Source: Gammaproteobacteria bacterium
GTDB taxonomy: Bacteria; Pseudomonadota; Gammaproteobacteria; JABDBA01
Direction: 5' to 3'
Length of the DNA: 64,000 nucleotides
Assembly: GCA_013288885.1 (NCBI GenBank)
Contig: JABDBA010000004.1
Location: 58,600 to 122,599 of the forward strand
Shown here: piece after piece, positions 33,991 to 42,771 of the stretch
How positions within the stretch are numbered: the stretch's first letter is position 1
Layout: each line of letters opens with the position of its first letter
Notes under the pieces: generated by a model
The model's input: only the letters and a program-made list of their open reading frames with translations
Told to the model about the DNA's origin: nothing
Database searches by the model: none
Program-made: the position numbers and the translations under genes

Positions 33991-35103
33991 ATGCGAAAAT
34001 TGATAGGGTTATCACTCAGTACAATGTTACTTGGAACGCTAGTAAATACTGCCCAAGCTTGTACCGATTTTAAGATTACTGCCGATGACGGCACTGTTAT
34101 GATCGCCCGCAGCATGGAGTTTGCTCTTGATTTAAAATCCAATATCCGCAGTTCCACCCGTGACAGGGCCTTTACCACGACTGCCCCTGATGGCCAAGCG
34201 GCCATGTCATGGCGTTCAAAATTCGGCTACATTTTTGCCGATGCTTTAAATATGGACACAGTTACAGATGGTATGAACGAAAAAGGCCTGTCATTTGAAT
34301 ATTTATATCTCCCCGGCGAGACACAATATCAAACTGTTGCCGCTAGTGATGATAAAAATTCATTGCCTTATATCAATTTTGGCGACTGGGTACTGGGTAA
34401 TTTCCAAACGGTAGATGAAGTGCGCAAAGCGCTGAGCAATGTTCATGTGACGAATGCCCAAATTCCAGGTATGCCCAACGTTACTTTTCCTTTGCATGCT
34501 GCAATTTATGATGCCAGCGGCAAAGGCATTATTGTCGAATTTATCAAAGGTAAAATGGAAATTTCCGACAACAGCGTCGGTATTTTAACCAATTCACCTA
34601 CTTATGAATGGCAGAACACTAACCTGCGTAATTATTTGAATCTTTCGCCCTACGCGCCCAATCCTATAACTGTCGATGGTATTACCTACGCTGCAACCGG
34701 CCAAGGTTCTGGCATGATAGGGCTACCGGGTGACTATAGCCCACCTTCACGTTTTGTTAGAGTTGCAATACTCAAAAAAGCGGCGTTGCCACCTAAAAAT
34801 GCGGCCGAAGCACTAAATTTAGCAGAACACATTATAAATACCGTTGATATAGCACTGGGTACTGTACGAGCAAAAGAAGCGAGTGGTAAAGACGATAATG
34901 AATTAACACAATGGGTTGTGTTTAAAGATTTGACTCATAAATTATTATATTACCGCACTTATGACAACATGACGTTACGAGCTATTGATATGTCTAAAGT
35001 TGATTTTTCAGCCAATGCCCCACGGCTAAAAATGCCGATGGATAATGGATACAATATTCAGGATTTAACGCAACAATTTTTGCAACAAAAGAATTCTTCT
35101 TAA
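33991..35103 (+). CDS. Secreted choloylglycine hydrolase / penicillin V acylase-family enzyme
   Basis: A 370-residue Ntn-hydrolase of the linear amide C-N hydrolase family. A signal peptide (residues 1-23, ending AQA) is followed directly by Cys24 (CTDFKI), the expected autocatalytic N-terminal nucleophile. IARSMEFALDL is the usual binding motif near residue 40, and the Asn-Glu region and Arg near the C-terminal third are present (GTVRAKEASGKDDNELTQWV). In gram-negative bacteria relatives cleave N-acyl amides including penicillin V, acyl-homoserine lactones or bile-salt conjugates. The export signal implies a periplasmic or secreted substrate. Confidence 0.92.
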   Translation: MRKLIGLSLSTMLLGTLVNTAQACTDFKITADDGTVMIARSMEFALDLKSNIRSSTRDRAFTTTAPDGQAAMSWRSKFGYIFADALNMDTVTDGMNEKGLSFEYLYLPGETQYQTVAASDDKNSLPYINFGDWVLGNFQTVDEVRKALSNVHVTNAQIPGMPNVTFPLHAAIYDASGKGIIVEFIKGKMEISDNSVGILTNSPTYEWQNTNLRNYLNLSPYAPNPITVDGITYAATGQGSGMIGLPGDYSPPSRFVRVAILKKAALPPKNAAEALNLAEHIINTVDIALGTVRAKEASGKDDNELTQWVVFKDLTHKLLYYRTYDNMTLRAIDMSKVDFSANAPRLKMPMDNGYNIQDLTQQFLQQKNSS

Positions 35104-35547
35104 TTAAAGAGACGAACCTATTGTTTCAAATGCAACTTCAATGTTGCCACGCGTAGCGTGCGAATAAGGGCAGATTTTTTCATGCGCTTCTTTCACCAAC
35201 GCCGCGAGCTCGGCCTGCGGTAAACTTTGGTCTTCAACACGCATTTTCACAGACAACCCAAACCCCCCTGCTTCGCGTGGGCCAATAGACACACTGCAAG
35301 CTACTTTGGCCTTTGCAGCATCTTTTTTATGCTGTTTAGCAACAAAATCAAGTGCGCCACCAAAACAGGCGGCATAACCCGCAGCGAATAAATGTTCAGG
35401 GGTAACTGTATTCGGTTTACCTGGGCCACCCATTTCCTTTGGCACCGAAAGGTCGGCCTTCACAGCGCCATCGGTTGTTTCACTATGGCCATTACGCCCG
35501 CCAATAGATGTTGCGGTTATGGTAAAAAGCGGTTTGATTTTATCCAT
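35104..35547 (-). CDS. ohr: Organic hydroperoxide resistance protein (OsmC/Ohr family)
   Basis: A 147-residue thiol peroxidase that reduces organic hydroperoxides with its reactive cysteine pair. The active-site Cys lies in HLFAAGYAACFGGAL (near 61) and the second in KICPYSHATRGN (near 126); the N-terminal Arg is in SIGGRNGH. Spacing and length match Ohr rather than OsmC. Its stop directly abuts the stop of the upstream gene on the other strand. No ohrR regulator is visible. Confidence 0.92.
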   Translation of the reverse strand: MDKIKPLFTITATSIGGRNGHSETTDGAVKADLSVPKEMGGPGKPNTVTPEHLFAAGYAACFGGALDFVAKQHKKDAAKAKVACSVSIGPREAGGFGLSVKMRVEDQSLPQAELAALVKEAHEKICPYSHATRGNIEVAFETIGSSL

Positions 35548-35626
35548 CAGTCACTCTCCTATGTTAAAGATATCATTATGTATGTTTAAGCGTTGTAGTC
35601 AAGTCTCTTTTGCTTACCTTGTTGTT

Positions 35627-36034
35627 TTAAGGCGATATTTTCTTAAATGGGTTTATGGAGTTAATCGATATATTTTCTCTTTGTTGTGAGAGGGTATAAT
35701 TAAATTCTTGGCAGGTTACTACAGAAAAGCCCCCAGAAAATTCATAAGTAAAAACACAATTTTGATCGTTGGGTATGGTATTAAAATAAACTTCAAAATA
35801 ATTCTCTCTTTGTTTTACATTGCTGAATTTTTCTTTTAAATCGATAGTTCCTGCGGGGATCACTGCAGGGGTTGCAATAATATTATCGTCAGGATCAGAC
35901 CAATCTTTTGCAGAAACATAAATATCCATCAAGGTATTGTTAGAAACGGTGACAACAATTTCTTTGCAAAATGCAACATTGTTTACTAAAAATAACAGGG
36001 CGATACTAAATTGGAACCACGATTTAATCGACAT
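35627..36034 (-). CDS. Small secreted protein of unknown function
   Basis: 135 residues with a signal peptide (about residues 1-23, cleavage near FC-KE). The mature protein is beta-rich (EIVVTVSNNTLMDIYVSAKDW) with a Cys pair (QNCVFTYEF, VTCQEFNY), consistent with a small immunoglobulin-like or adhesin-like domain. No family recognised. Confidence 0.6.
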   Translation of the reverse strand: MSIKSWFQFSIALLFLVNNVAFCKEIVVTVSNNTLMDIYVSAKDWSDPDDNIIATPAVIPAGTIDLKEKFSNVKQRENYFEVYFNTIPNDQNCVFTYEFSGGFSVVTCQEFNYTLSQQRENISINSINPFKKISP

Positions 36035-36211
36035 AATTGAGACCTTTATTGCATTATGGTTAAAAGAATTATTTTCTACTCTAAGGTTGATAGCATATCT
36101 AAAAAAAAGAATACATGCAAATATTTATTATTAAATAATTTGTTTGTTGATTAAATTCGGCAATATTAGAGTAATTTTAAGATTTTTTGAATATTTTATG
36201 CATTTAAGTAA

Positions 36212-37531
36212 TTATAAATCTGCGTGTTTTATAAAATCAGCAACCCACTTACCTGTAAAAGCAGCACTATCGGTGGAAGGAGACCCCATATAGTCTCCAG
36301 CAAGAATCACTGGAGCGTGTGGCGCGAGTGTTTCTTGGTATTTTTTTATATATTTACTTCTACCTACAAAAGATAGGGGTTCTGCTTCTGGCCAATGAAT
36401 AAAATGCGAAAATCGAATGAAATTGGATATTTTTGGGAAATATATTTCCAGTTCAGGCATGATTTTTTTTAATATTTCATCATCTGATTTATTTAATAAT
36501 AATGCAGCATGTTGACTTTCTAACATTATATCCAATAATTCACCTTCGGTTACACTATTTCTATTTTTATTAGATTCAATACCAATCGCAACTATTAGTT
36601 CTCTCTCTCGTCGCGGAATTAAAAATCCATATACATCGCGTAAATCATGAGGTAATTTCCAATCTTTGTGTGTGGCAATTCCAATATTAATTGTTGAACT
36701 ATACTTTGTTTGTAATAATTTATTTTCAATATCGTTAGCTGATAAATAAAGTGTTTTACTTATTGTTGCAGGTGTTGCAAGGATAACTCTATCTGCATGA
36801 AATTTTTCTGTATTTGACACTATTGTAAGTGTCCCATCGGATTCAATCATTATTGATGATATGGGGCTATTAAGTTTTACATTCAAATTTGCAGCTAGTT
36901 TTTCTGGTAGTGATGCCATGCCATACTGAAGGCATCTCATATTTCCTTTTCTAATTGCAAAATTAAGTAACATAAGACTTTGTATTTTAGAAGTCTGCTC
37001 CGGTGTTTGGTAGTAGAATCCTTGCATCTGAGGTTCTATCATATATTCAAGAATTGTTTCACCAAATTCTCGCATAATAAAATCAGCGCCGCATTCATTA
37101 TCAAATTCTGCCCAAGCAGCGTAATCATCTAACGGCAGAGAAAGAATTTTATTTTTCCATCGCTGTAAATGAATCAAAAACGAAACTGCTTCTTTTATAC
37201 TTAAATAACCACTGAGAATGGGAGATAAAACATGATTGACAGAAATCTTTCTGATTTTTTGTCTACGTACAATACCCGTCCAGGAGCTTGTTTCAAGTAG
37301 ATCAGCTTGCATACCTAATTCTTTAATTAAAGGCATGAGAGTCGGATAATACATTGATAAAAATTGAGCGCCTCTATCGATTAAACAACCATTAACTTTA
37401 TCCGTGGTCATCCTGCCGCCAACCCGAGTAGCAGCTTCATATACGATAACGCTATACCCAAATTTCTTTAAATAATAAGCGGCGGTTAGTCCTGCGATAC
37501 CTGCACCAACAACAGCAATATTTTTATTCAC
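36212..37531 (-). CDS. FAD-dependent amine oxidase / protoporphyrinogen oxidase-like protein
   Basis: A 439-residue flavoprotein. The dinucleotide-binding motif VVGAGIAGLTAAYYLKKFGYSVIVYEA opens the protein, followed by RVGGRMTT; the C-terminal FAD segment is ILAGDYMGSPSTDSAAFTGKWVAD. The architecture is that of the flavin amine oxidase superfamily (monoamine oxidase, HemY, phytoene desaturase). Its last position after an ABC exporter pair, 25 bases downstream of the permease, suggests a tailoring step for a transported metabolite, but the substrate cannot be read. Confidence 0.82.
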   Translation of the reverse strand: MNKNIAVVGAGIAGLTAAYYLKKFGYSVIVYEAATRVGGRMTTDKVNGCLIDRGAQFLSMYYPTLMPLIKELGMQADLLETSSWTGIVRRQKIRKISVNHVLSPILSGYLSIKEAVSFLIHLQRWKNKILSLPLDDYAAWAEFDNECGADFIMREFGETILEYMIEPQMQGFYYQTPEQTSKIQSLMLLNFAIRKGNMRCLQYGMASLPEKLAANLNVKLNSPISSIMIESDGTLTIVSNTEKFHADRVILATPATISKTLYLSANDIENKLLQTKYSSTINIGIATHKDWKLPHDLRDVYGFLIPRRERELIVAIGIESNKNRNSVTEGELLDIMLESQHAALLLNKSDDEILKKIMPELEIYFPKISNFIRFSHFIHWPEAEPLSFVGRSKYIKKYQETLAPHAPVILAGDYMGSPSTDSAAFTGKWVADFIKHADL

Positions 37532-37556
37532 ATTTTTATCTCTTAATTAAGAGTAA

Positions 37557-38375
37557 TCATCTCGCAATTTGTGGGTAGATCCATGCTCCCATTACAAGCA
37601 ATGCTAATAAAGTCAGTACAAGAACAATAAAGTCAAACAATACACCATGCATTGTAGATGGCGTTGATAACATGAATACGCGAAATGCATCTACTTCATA
37701 AGTCAGCGGATTAAATCGAGCAAAAATTTTAAGCCACGTTGGCATCATGGTTAGTGGGTAAATAGCATTACTCGCAAAAAATAACGGCATTGTCATCACT
37801 TGGCCGATGCCCATAAATCGTTCGCGGGTTTTAACAATACATGCGATGATTAAAGAAAAAGTAGCAAAAATAGCTGCGCCGAGTAAAGTAAAAATGCATA
37901 CGCCGATGAGTGATAACGGCGCATAAGATAATTTTACACCAAGCAATGCTGCCAAAAGATAAATTACAATGACTTGCGATAATGCGCGTATCCCTGCGGC
38001 TAATGCCTTCCCTAAAACTAAAGCAATGCGCGGTGTGGGTGTAACAAGTAATTTATGAATGATACCAAGATCACGTTCCCAGATAACCGCGATACCATAA
38101 AAGATTGCAACAAATAAAATACTTTGCGCGAGAATACCGGGTGTTAGATAATCGAGGTAGGTCATATTACCCACAGTGATAATGTGAGCTTGCGCCATAA
38201 CTTGGCCAAACAATAGTAACCAAATAATGGGTTGAAACGAGCGCGTTAATAATTCAGTAGGGTCGTGCATTATTTTGCGCACTTCCATTTCCGTTATCGC
38301 AAATGTTTTACTTAAAAAATTAACCATTGATTTAGCCGCGCTTATGATCAGTTTCTCGTTGTGTTGAGATGTCAT
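37557..38375 (-). CDS. ABC-2 type export permease (DrrB-like)
   Basis: A 272-residue ABC exporter membrane subunit with six helices and the ABC-2 layout: amphipathic N-terminus, LLTRSFQPIIWLLLFGQVM, and the conserved loop between helices 4 and 5 followed by MPLFFASNAIYPLTMMPTWL. Its start overlaps the ATPase gene by 44 bases; an alternative ATG (MVNFL) lies 16 codons in, but the upstream ATG has the better RBS (AGGGAAAG). It pairs with the ATPase encoded just upstream. Confidence 0.88.
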   Translation of the reverse strand: MTSQHNEKLIISAAKSMVNFLSKTFAITEMEVRKIMHDPTELLTRSFQPIIWLLLFGQVMAQAHIITVGNMTYLDYLTPGILAQSILFVAIFYGIAVIWERDLGIIHKLLVTPTPRIALVLGKALAAGIRALSQVIVIYLLAALLGVKLSYAPLSLIGVCIFTLLGAAIFATFSLIIACIVKTRERFMGIGQVMTMPLFFASNAIYPLTMMPTWLKIFARFNPLTYEVDAFRVFMLSTPSTMHGVLFDFIVLVLTLLALLVMGAWIYPQIAR

Positions 38376-39153
38376 GGTATCTTTCCCTATTCTCTAATTC
38401 CAAATTATTTCCGGTATAGTGAATAAAAACATCGTTTAATGTTCCTTGCAAACCAAGGTTACTTTTTAATGTTTTTGGTGTATCGACAATAACAATTTTG
38501 CCTTGATTCATTATGCCAATTTTATGGCATAAAAAATCCGCCTCTTCCATATCATGTGTTGTTAACATAATAGTAATATCATATTGGGTATGCGCTTGGA
38601 TCAGATGTTCCCAAACCGTTTTACGTGCCACAGGGTCTAAACCAGAAGTTGGCTCGTCTAAAAATAAAATGCGCGGGTGATGTAACATGGCTTGCACTAT
38701 TTCTAATCGTCTAATCATGCCGCCTGAATATTCTCTCACATAGCGATGCGCCACTTCCGTTAACCCCATTAGTGTTAATGCTTCTTGCACACGCGTTTTA
38801 CGTTCGTTACGAGGAATATCATATAATTTAGAAAATACTAATAAGTTTTCATAGCCTGTTAGGCTACCATCTGCTGAAATCATTTGTGGGACATAGCCAA
38901 TCAAACTACGGACTTGAGCAGGATTTTTAACTAAATCTACCCCACATATTAACGCGTCACCCGATGTTGTCGGCAACAGAGTTGTGAGCATTTTAATTAA
39001 GGTAGTTTTGCCAGCGCCATTGGGGCCTAGCAGACCATAGATTTCATGATTATTGACAGAGATTGAAACAGCATCAACTGCTTTTAATGCACCAAAATTG
39101 CGAGATAAATTTTGAGTTTCTAAAACAGGCTCATTTGGATTTAGCTCATCCAT
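38332..39153 (-). CDS. ABC exporter ATP-binding protein (DrrA-like)
   Basis: A 273-residue ATPase: Walker A GPNGAGKTTL near residue 40, Q-loop YVPQ, signature EYSGGMIRRLEI near 141, Walker B ILFLDEPTSGLDP near 163 and the H-loop LTTHD. It is the DrrA/ABC-2 type that drives export of drugs, polysaccharides or lipids. With the overlapping permease and the FAD oxidase it forms a three-gene operon transcribed leftward. A terminator from the HU-like gene ends 10 bases before its start. Confidence 0.92.
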   Translation of the reverse strand: MDELNPNEPVLETQNLSRNFGALKAVDAVSISVNNHEIYGLLGPNGAGKTTLIKMLTTLLPTTSGDALICGVDLVKNPAQVRSLIGYVPQMISADGSLTGYENLLVFSKLYDIPRNERKTRVQEALTLMGLTEVAHRYVREYSGGMIRRLEIVQAMLHHPRILFLDEPTSGLDPVARKTVWEHLIQAHTQYDITIMLTTHDMEEADFLCHKIGIMNQGKIVIVDTPKTLKSNLGLQGTLNDVFIHYTGNNLELENRERYHDISTQRETDHKRG

Positions 39154-39162
39154 GAATACTAT

Positions 39163-39206
39163 CCTAAAAAACTCCTTCCCATCTCAAATAAGCTAGGAAG
39201 GAGTTT
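39163..39206 (-). terminator. Rho-independent terminator of the HU-like gene
   Basis: Minus strand: AAACTCCTTCC (39206-39196), 16-base loop, GGAAGGAGTTT (39179-39169), then a run of T (39168-39165). An 11-bp perfect stem with U-tract, 12 bases after the HU-like stop codon. Confidence 0.9.
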
Positions 39207-39217
39207 AGCAAACATTA

Positions 39218-39625
39218 TTAAGCTGCCATTTGTTTTAGTTTCTTCAATGGTCTAACTTTAACAACATTGCGTGCTGGTTTAGCTTTGAAAACAGCAGGTT
39301 CGCCAGTGAAAGGATTAATTCCTTTGCGAGCTTTGGTGGCAGGTTTATGAATAACTTGGCATTTAAGAAGTCCAGGTAGGATAAAAATACCAGGGCCGCT
39401 TTTTTTCAAATGCGCTTCAACGAGTGTATATAAAGCTTCAAGCACAGATTTAGCTTGTTTGGTAGCTATATCTGCTGATTCAGAAAAGTGACGGAGAATA
39501 TCGGTTTTACTATAAGCTTTGCTTATTGATCCGATTTTCTTAGGGCCCTTAGCTTTCATCTTACTGCCTTTGGCAGAAGCTTTTTTTACAGATCCCATTG
39601 AACGTTTTTTTGTCATTTTGGCCAT
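39218..39625 (-). CDS. HU-like nucleoid protein with lysine-rich N-terminal tail
   Basis: 135 residues from ATG at 39625 (MAKMTKKRS), chosen because GAGGAAA lies seven bases upstream; the longer frame is not supported. Residues 1-40 are a Lys/Ala/Ser/Gly-rich histone-H1-like tail; residues 45-130 fit an HU/IHF-type domain: SKTDILRHFSESADIATKQAKSVLEALYTLVE for the helical part, and KARKGINPFTGEPAVFKAKPARNVVKVRPLKKLK for the beta-arm and C-terminal helix. Such basic-tailed HU variants occur in several intracellular gammaproteobacteria. It should compact or organise DNA. Confidence 0.88.
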   Translation of the reverse strand: MAKMTKKRSMGSVKKASAKGSKMKAKGPKKIGSISKAYSKTDILRHFSESADIATKQAKSVLEALYTLVEAHLKKSGPGIFILPGLLKCQVIHKPATKARKGINPFTGEPAVFKAKPARNVVKVRPLKKLKQMAA

Positions 39626-39752
39626 ATAAATTTCCTCATTATACAAATGATTGATTGGGTTTAATCTTAATCCGATTAGCAAACGACTTAATAGCCCTTT
39701 CGCTAAACACTGTAAAGATAGCACATTTTAAGTATATTACTAGAGGCTGCCA

Positions 39753-40526
39753 TCAATTCCTATCACAAATATGTTCTTTATCAGTTTTAATAGGCCCTTG
39801 ACATACTTTACATTGTTGGGTCCCACTAACTGCGAGGTTGGCATCAACCGAAATCCGCTGGTCGAAGACAAAGCATTCCCCCTCATAATGCGCCCCACCT
39901 ACTTCTTTAAAATAATTCAGTATCCCCTTCTGCAGCTGAAACACTTGTTGAAACCCCTCCCCTAATAAATGTAATGCTGCTTTTTCGCAACGAATACCGC
40001 CCGTGCAAAACATCACAATAGGTTTTTCAGGGTTTAAAGTTTTTGTCACTTTAGAAAATTCACTAAAATTTTCTATATTAGAGTTCATCGCATTTTTAAA
40101 AGTACCAAAGCGTACTTCATACTCATTGCGTGTATCTAAAATAGTCATGTCACGTTTTTCATCAAGCCATTGTTTAAATTCTTGTGGTGTAATGCTGGGG
40201 GCTTGGTTAATTTCAGGATGAATAGTCGGTGCACGCATCGTAATGATCTCCTTTTTAATTTTCACCCACATACGTTTAAACGGCTGAAATGTAGATTTGG
40301 TTTGGTGAAAACTGATATCAGCAAAGCGTGTATCTGCCTGCAAATAAGCTTTAAATGAGATGATATTATCCAACTGCCCTGCCATATTAATATTAATGCC
40401 CTCTGCGCTTAGCAAGATCGTGCCACGCAGATCTAAGACATTGCATTTTGCAAGTAATTCTGTACGCAATTCGGTAAGTTGTACAAGTGGAATGAATTTG
40501 TAACCCGCTATATTATTGATCAACAT
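39753..40526 (-). CDS. trhO: tRNA uridine(34) hydroxylase, oxygen dependent (rhodanese family)
   Basis: A 257-residue protein of the TrhO/YceA family that hydroxylates U34 to 5-hydroxyuridine in tRNA. An N-terminal acylphosphatase-like half (LLSAEGININMAGQ near 40) is followed by a rhodanese domain with active-site loop MFCTGGIRCEKAA (Cys near 175). The C-terminal segment ECFVFDQRISVDANL is a family signature, followed by the two CxxC pairs of a zinc-like end. Slightly shorter than E. coli TrhO. It lies 11 bases after the IDO-like gene and is the last gene of a four-gene operon. Confidence 0.92.
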   Translation of the reverse strand: MLINNIAGYKFIPLVQLTELRTELLAKCNVLDLRGTILLSAEGININMAGQLDNIISFKAYLQADTRFADISFHQTKSTFQPFKRMWVKIKKEIITMRAPTIHPEINQAPSITPQEFKQWLDEKRDMTILDTRNEYEVRFGTFKNAMNSNIENFSEFSKVTKTLNPEKPIVMFCTGGIRCEKAALHLLGEGFQQVFQLQKGILNYFKEVGGAHYEGECFVFDQRISVDANLAVSGTQQCKVCQGPIKTDKEHICDRN

Positions 40527-40537
40527 ATATCATGATT

Positions 40538-41725
40538 TTATAGTAAAAATTTTTCCGTCGTTTGCAAATGGTGGCGCAGATATGACATAAATGGTGTACC
40601 GCCTGTGCCTATTTCTGTGGGGTTTGCATCCGATGTTTGACTTTGTTTATGAATGTATTGTGCGGCATATTTTACATGAGTTTCGCGAAAACGTCCTAAT
40701 AAATTGAGGCATTTGTTATAAAAATCTTTTAATTCAGGGTGTTTAGGGTAATGTTTTTTAACATAGTTACGAATCGAAGGGCCATTTTCAATATGTTTGA
40801 GAAATGCCAAATGCTCAGGGGGCATATAATCACGCATCTCCCTGAGGTGCGCCCATAACAAATCTTGCTCATGTTCGATGCCCAATGCAGCATCAAACGC
40901 AGGAATAATAGTACTCTGCGCACCCGTTTCACCTTTAAAGGTTTGGGGCTGGTTATCATAGGCTTTTACCCCTTCATAAATTAAGCCTTGTGGCAAAGTG
41001 GGATTATTATTCCATCCATGCAAATAAGGGCGTACACGGCGATAATAAATATAAGGATCACAATGCTCAGGCATACGGTCTAAAACCTCGCACATCGTTT
41101 GCAATGCATGGGCCATTTGTTGCAAATGGGTAAGGAGCGATGCCGTATCTTCTTCGGCAACATTCTTTTGTGCTGGGATTAGCGCCGACAAACCCTGAGC
41201 CGCTTTGGCTTCAATATCAACATGGATCAAAATAAACCATTCTTCGTCGATACCGCCTAAAAAATTTTGCAGTAAACTTATATTCCCCAAAGCAATGGGA
41301 AGCTGCAAATCAAGTCGTTGCCAATTATAAAGCGCATAAGATGCATACGATAAAACCGGCAAGCGACCTATTTTAGTAGCCACCATATGCCATGGCACGG
41401 CTAAAACAGCCGGTATTTTTTCGGGGATTTGCGCTGCACCCCATACATAAGCATGGCCGAGGTAAGAAAACAACATCATCGCTCGCTCAAATTGTTGTGG
41501 GTTTTTCAATTGTTCTATTGCAAACGTCGGTAAATTTTCAATAACAGTGCGAGTTTGGTTAGTCACCAATAACTTAGGCAATTGTTGCGTTACTGCTTCC
41601 CACGCTTTAAATGCAACGGGTAATGACCGAATAGGATCTTTACTGGGCAAAAAACCATGCGAAAGATCAAAGGTCTTATTTTTTACGTTATACATAACAA
41701 AAGGATTTTTGCTGCTTGCAGTCAT
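40538..41725 (-). CDS. Indoleamine 2,3-dioxygenase-like heme protein
   Basis: A 395-residue protein of the IDO family, which opens the indole ring of tryptophan with O2 and heme. Visible hallmarks are GRLPVLSYASYALYNW near residue 118, the proximal-histidine region GRFRETHVKYAAQYI (His near 350) and the loop GTGGTPFMSYL near 372. Length matches IDO1/IDO2 and their bacterial relatives. It starts two bases after the stop of the substrate-binding-protein gene, so both are in one operon with the DASS permease. Tryptophan or a related indole is the natural inference, but some bacterial IDO relatives have other roles. Confidence 0.9.
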   Translation of the reverse strand: MTASSKNPFVMYNVKNKTFDLSHGFLPSKDPIRSLPVAFKAWEAVTQQLPKLLVTNQTRTVIENLPTFAIEQLKNPQQFERAMMLFSYLGHAYVWGAAQIPEKIPAVLAVPWHMVATKIGRLPVLSYASYALYNWQRLDLQLPIALGNISLLQNFLGGIDEEWFILIHVDIEAKAAQGLSALIPAQKNVAEEDTASLLTHLQQMAHALQTMCEVLDRMPEHCDPYIYYRRVRPYLHGWNNNPTLPQGLIYEGVKAYDNQPQTFKGETGAQSTIIPAFDAALGIEHEQDLLWAHLREMRDYMPPEHLAFLKHIENGPSIRNYVKKHYPKHPELKDFYNKCLNLLGRFRETHVKYAAQYIHKQSQTSDANPTEIGTGGTPFMSYLRHHLQTTEKFLL

Positions 41726-41727
41726 TA

Positions 41728-42771
41728 TTAAGATCCTTTTTGCGTGGCAGTTTTAAAATAAGTTTGTAAAAAAGCCAATGAACGATAGATAAATGGTATT
41801 TGTACCTGCGGCATATTAATCGCGATACTTTTTTGATTGATCGAAAAATCAAAATACTGGCTATTCGCAAACGGGATGTCGCCGGGTTTCTCATGTTTTA
41901 ACAAAATACGGATGGCCATATCAGCAGCCACCTGCCCTTGTTCAAACCCCGAAGTGGAAACAGTCATGGGTGCACCTAAATCTGCATCAAAATTGAAAAA
42001 CCCTAATATAGGAACCTGCGCTTGTTGCAACGTTAATTGCATGAGTTTTTCAGGGTCGACATGGCGGCCACGATCAAATACCGCCTGCAAATGCGTTACT
42101 AACAATATTGCATGGTCAGCGTTAGCCATTTTTACAATCTTCAACCAATCGGTCAAAGAATTGACGGGATAAGAACCTAAAAATTGTAAAGGGCGCCAAT
42201 CGTAGCTAGCGATTTGCGGACCAATAATAGCTGAGATACGCGAACCATCACAAAGATGAATAATTTTAGTGTATTGAGGTAACATGGTTTTAATGGCATC
42301 TTGCATCGGTTTAAACTGCAAATTTTCTAAAATGCCGGTCACATTTTCTTTGGGTTTATAACCATAAAGCGCTGGGATTTCACTAACACCCGAAAATACG
42401 ATACTGATATTTGGGTTATTAAGATAGGCTTTACCCACATAAAATTGTGCATCATCATCGACTAATAACAAAACATGCGGGTGCCAAACAGTGATCAAAG
42501 TATTAACATTCTGTAAAACACGTGCGATATAATCCGGCGTACTATTGTGACTAATATTGAGATAATCATAATCTACTAAAAAGAAAGGTGCATTCTTTTG
42601 AAACGTTTGTTCTAAAGCGGCACGAATTTGTTGCTCCCATAAATCTTGCGCAGAATAACTCATCACAACGAGCACCCGTGGCCTGGTTAATGAAGTACCA
42701 ACAAGTGCGGCAAGAAAACACAAAAAAAATATCGTCGGTAAAATATAGGTAAGCCATTTCTTTTTGTTCAT
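41728..42771 (-). CDS. ABC_sub_bind (TrpX-like) periplasmic binding protein, membrane anchored
   Basis: About 347 residues from ATG at 42771 (MNKKKWLTY), which overlaps the upstream stop codon (ATGA). An uncleaved-looking N-terminal helix (residues 9-30) anchors it. The rest is a periplasmic-binding fold of the PF04392 ABC_sub_bind type: RVLVVMSYSAQDLWEQQ, then NISIVFSGVSEIP, ENVTGILENL, and the end FEQGQVAADMAIRILLKHEKPGDIP. That family includes streptococcal TrpX, a tryptophan-binding protein. No ABC ATPase or permease is present; instead it is coupled to a DASS-type carrier and to an IDO-like gene. Confidence 0.78.
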   Translation of the reverse strand: MNKKKWLTYILPTIFFLCFLAALVGTSLTRPRVLVVMSYSAQDLWEQQIRAALEQTFQKNAPFFLVDYDYLNISHNSTPDYIARVLQNVNTLITVWHPHVLLLVDDDAQFYVGKAYLNNPNISIVFSGVSEIPALYGYKPKENVTGILENLQFKPMQDAIKTMLPQYTKIIHLCDGSRISAIIGPQIASYDWRPLQFLGSYPVNSLTDWLKIVKMANADHAILLVTHLQAVFDRGRHVDPEKLMQLTLQQAQVPILGFFNFDADLGAPMTVSTSGFEQGQVAADMAIRILLKHEKPGDIPFANSQYFDFSINQKSIAINMPQVQIPFIYRSLAFLQTYFKTATQKGS

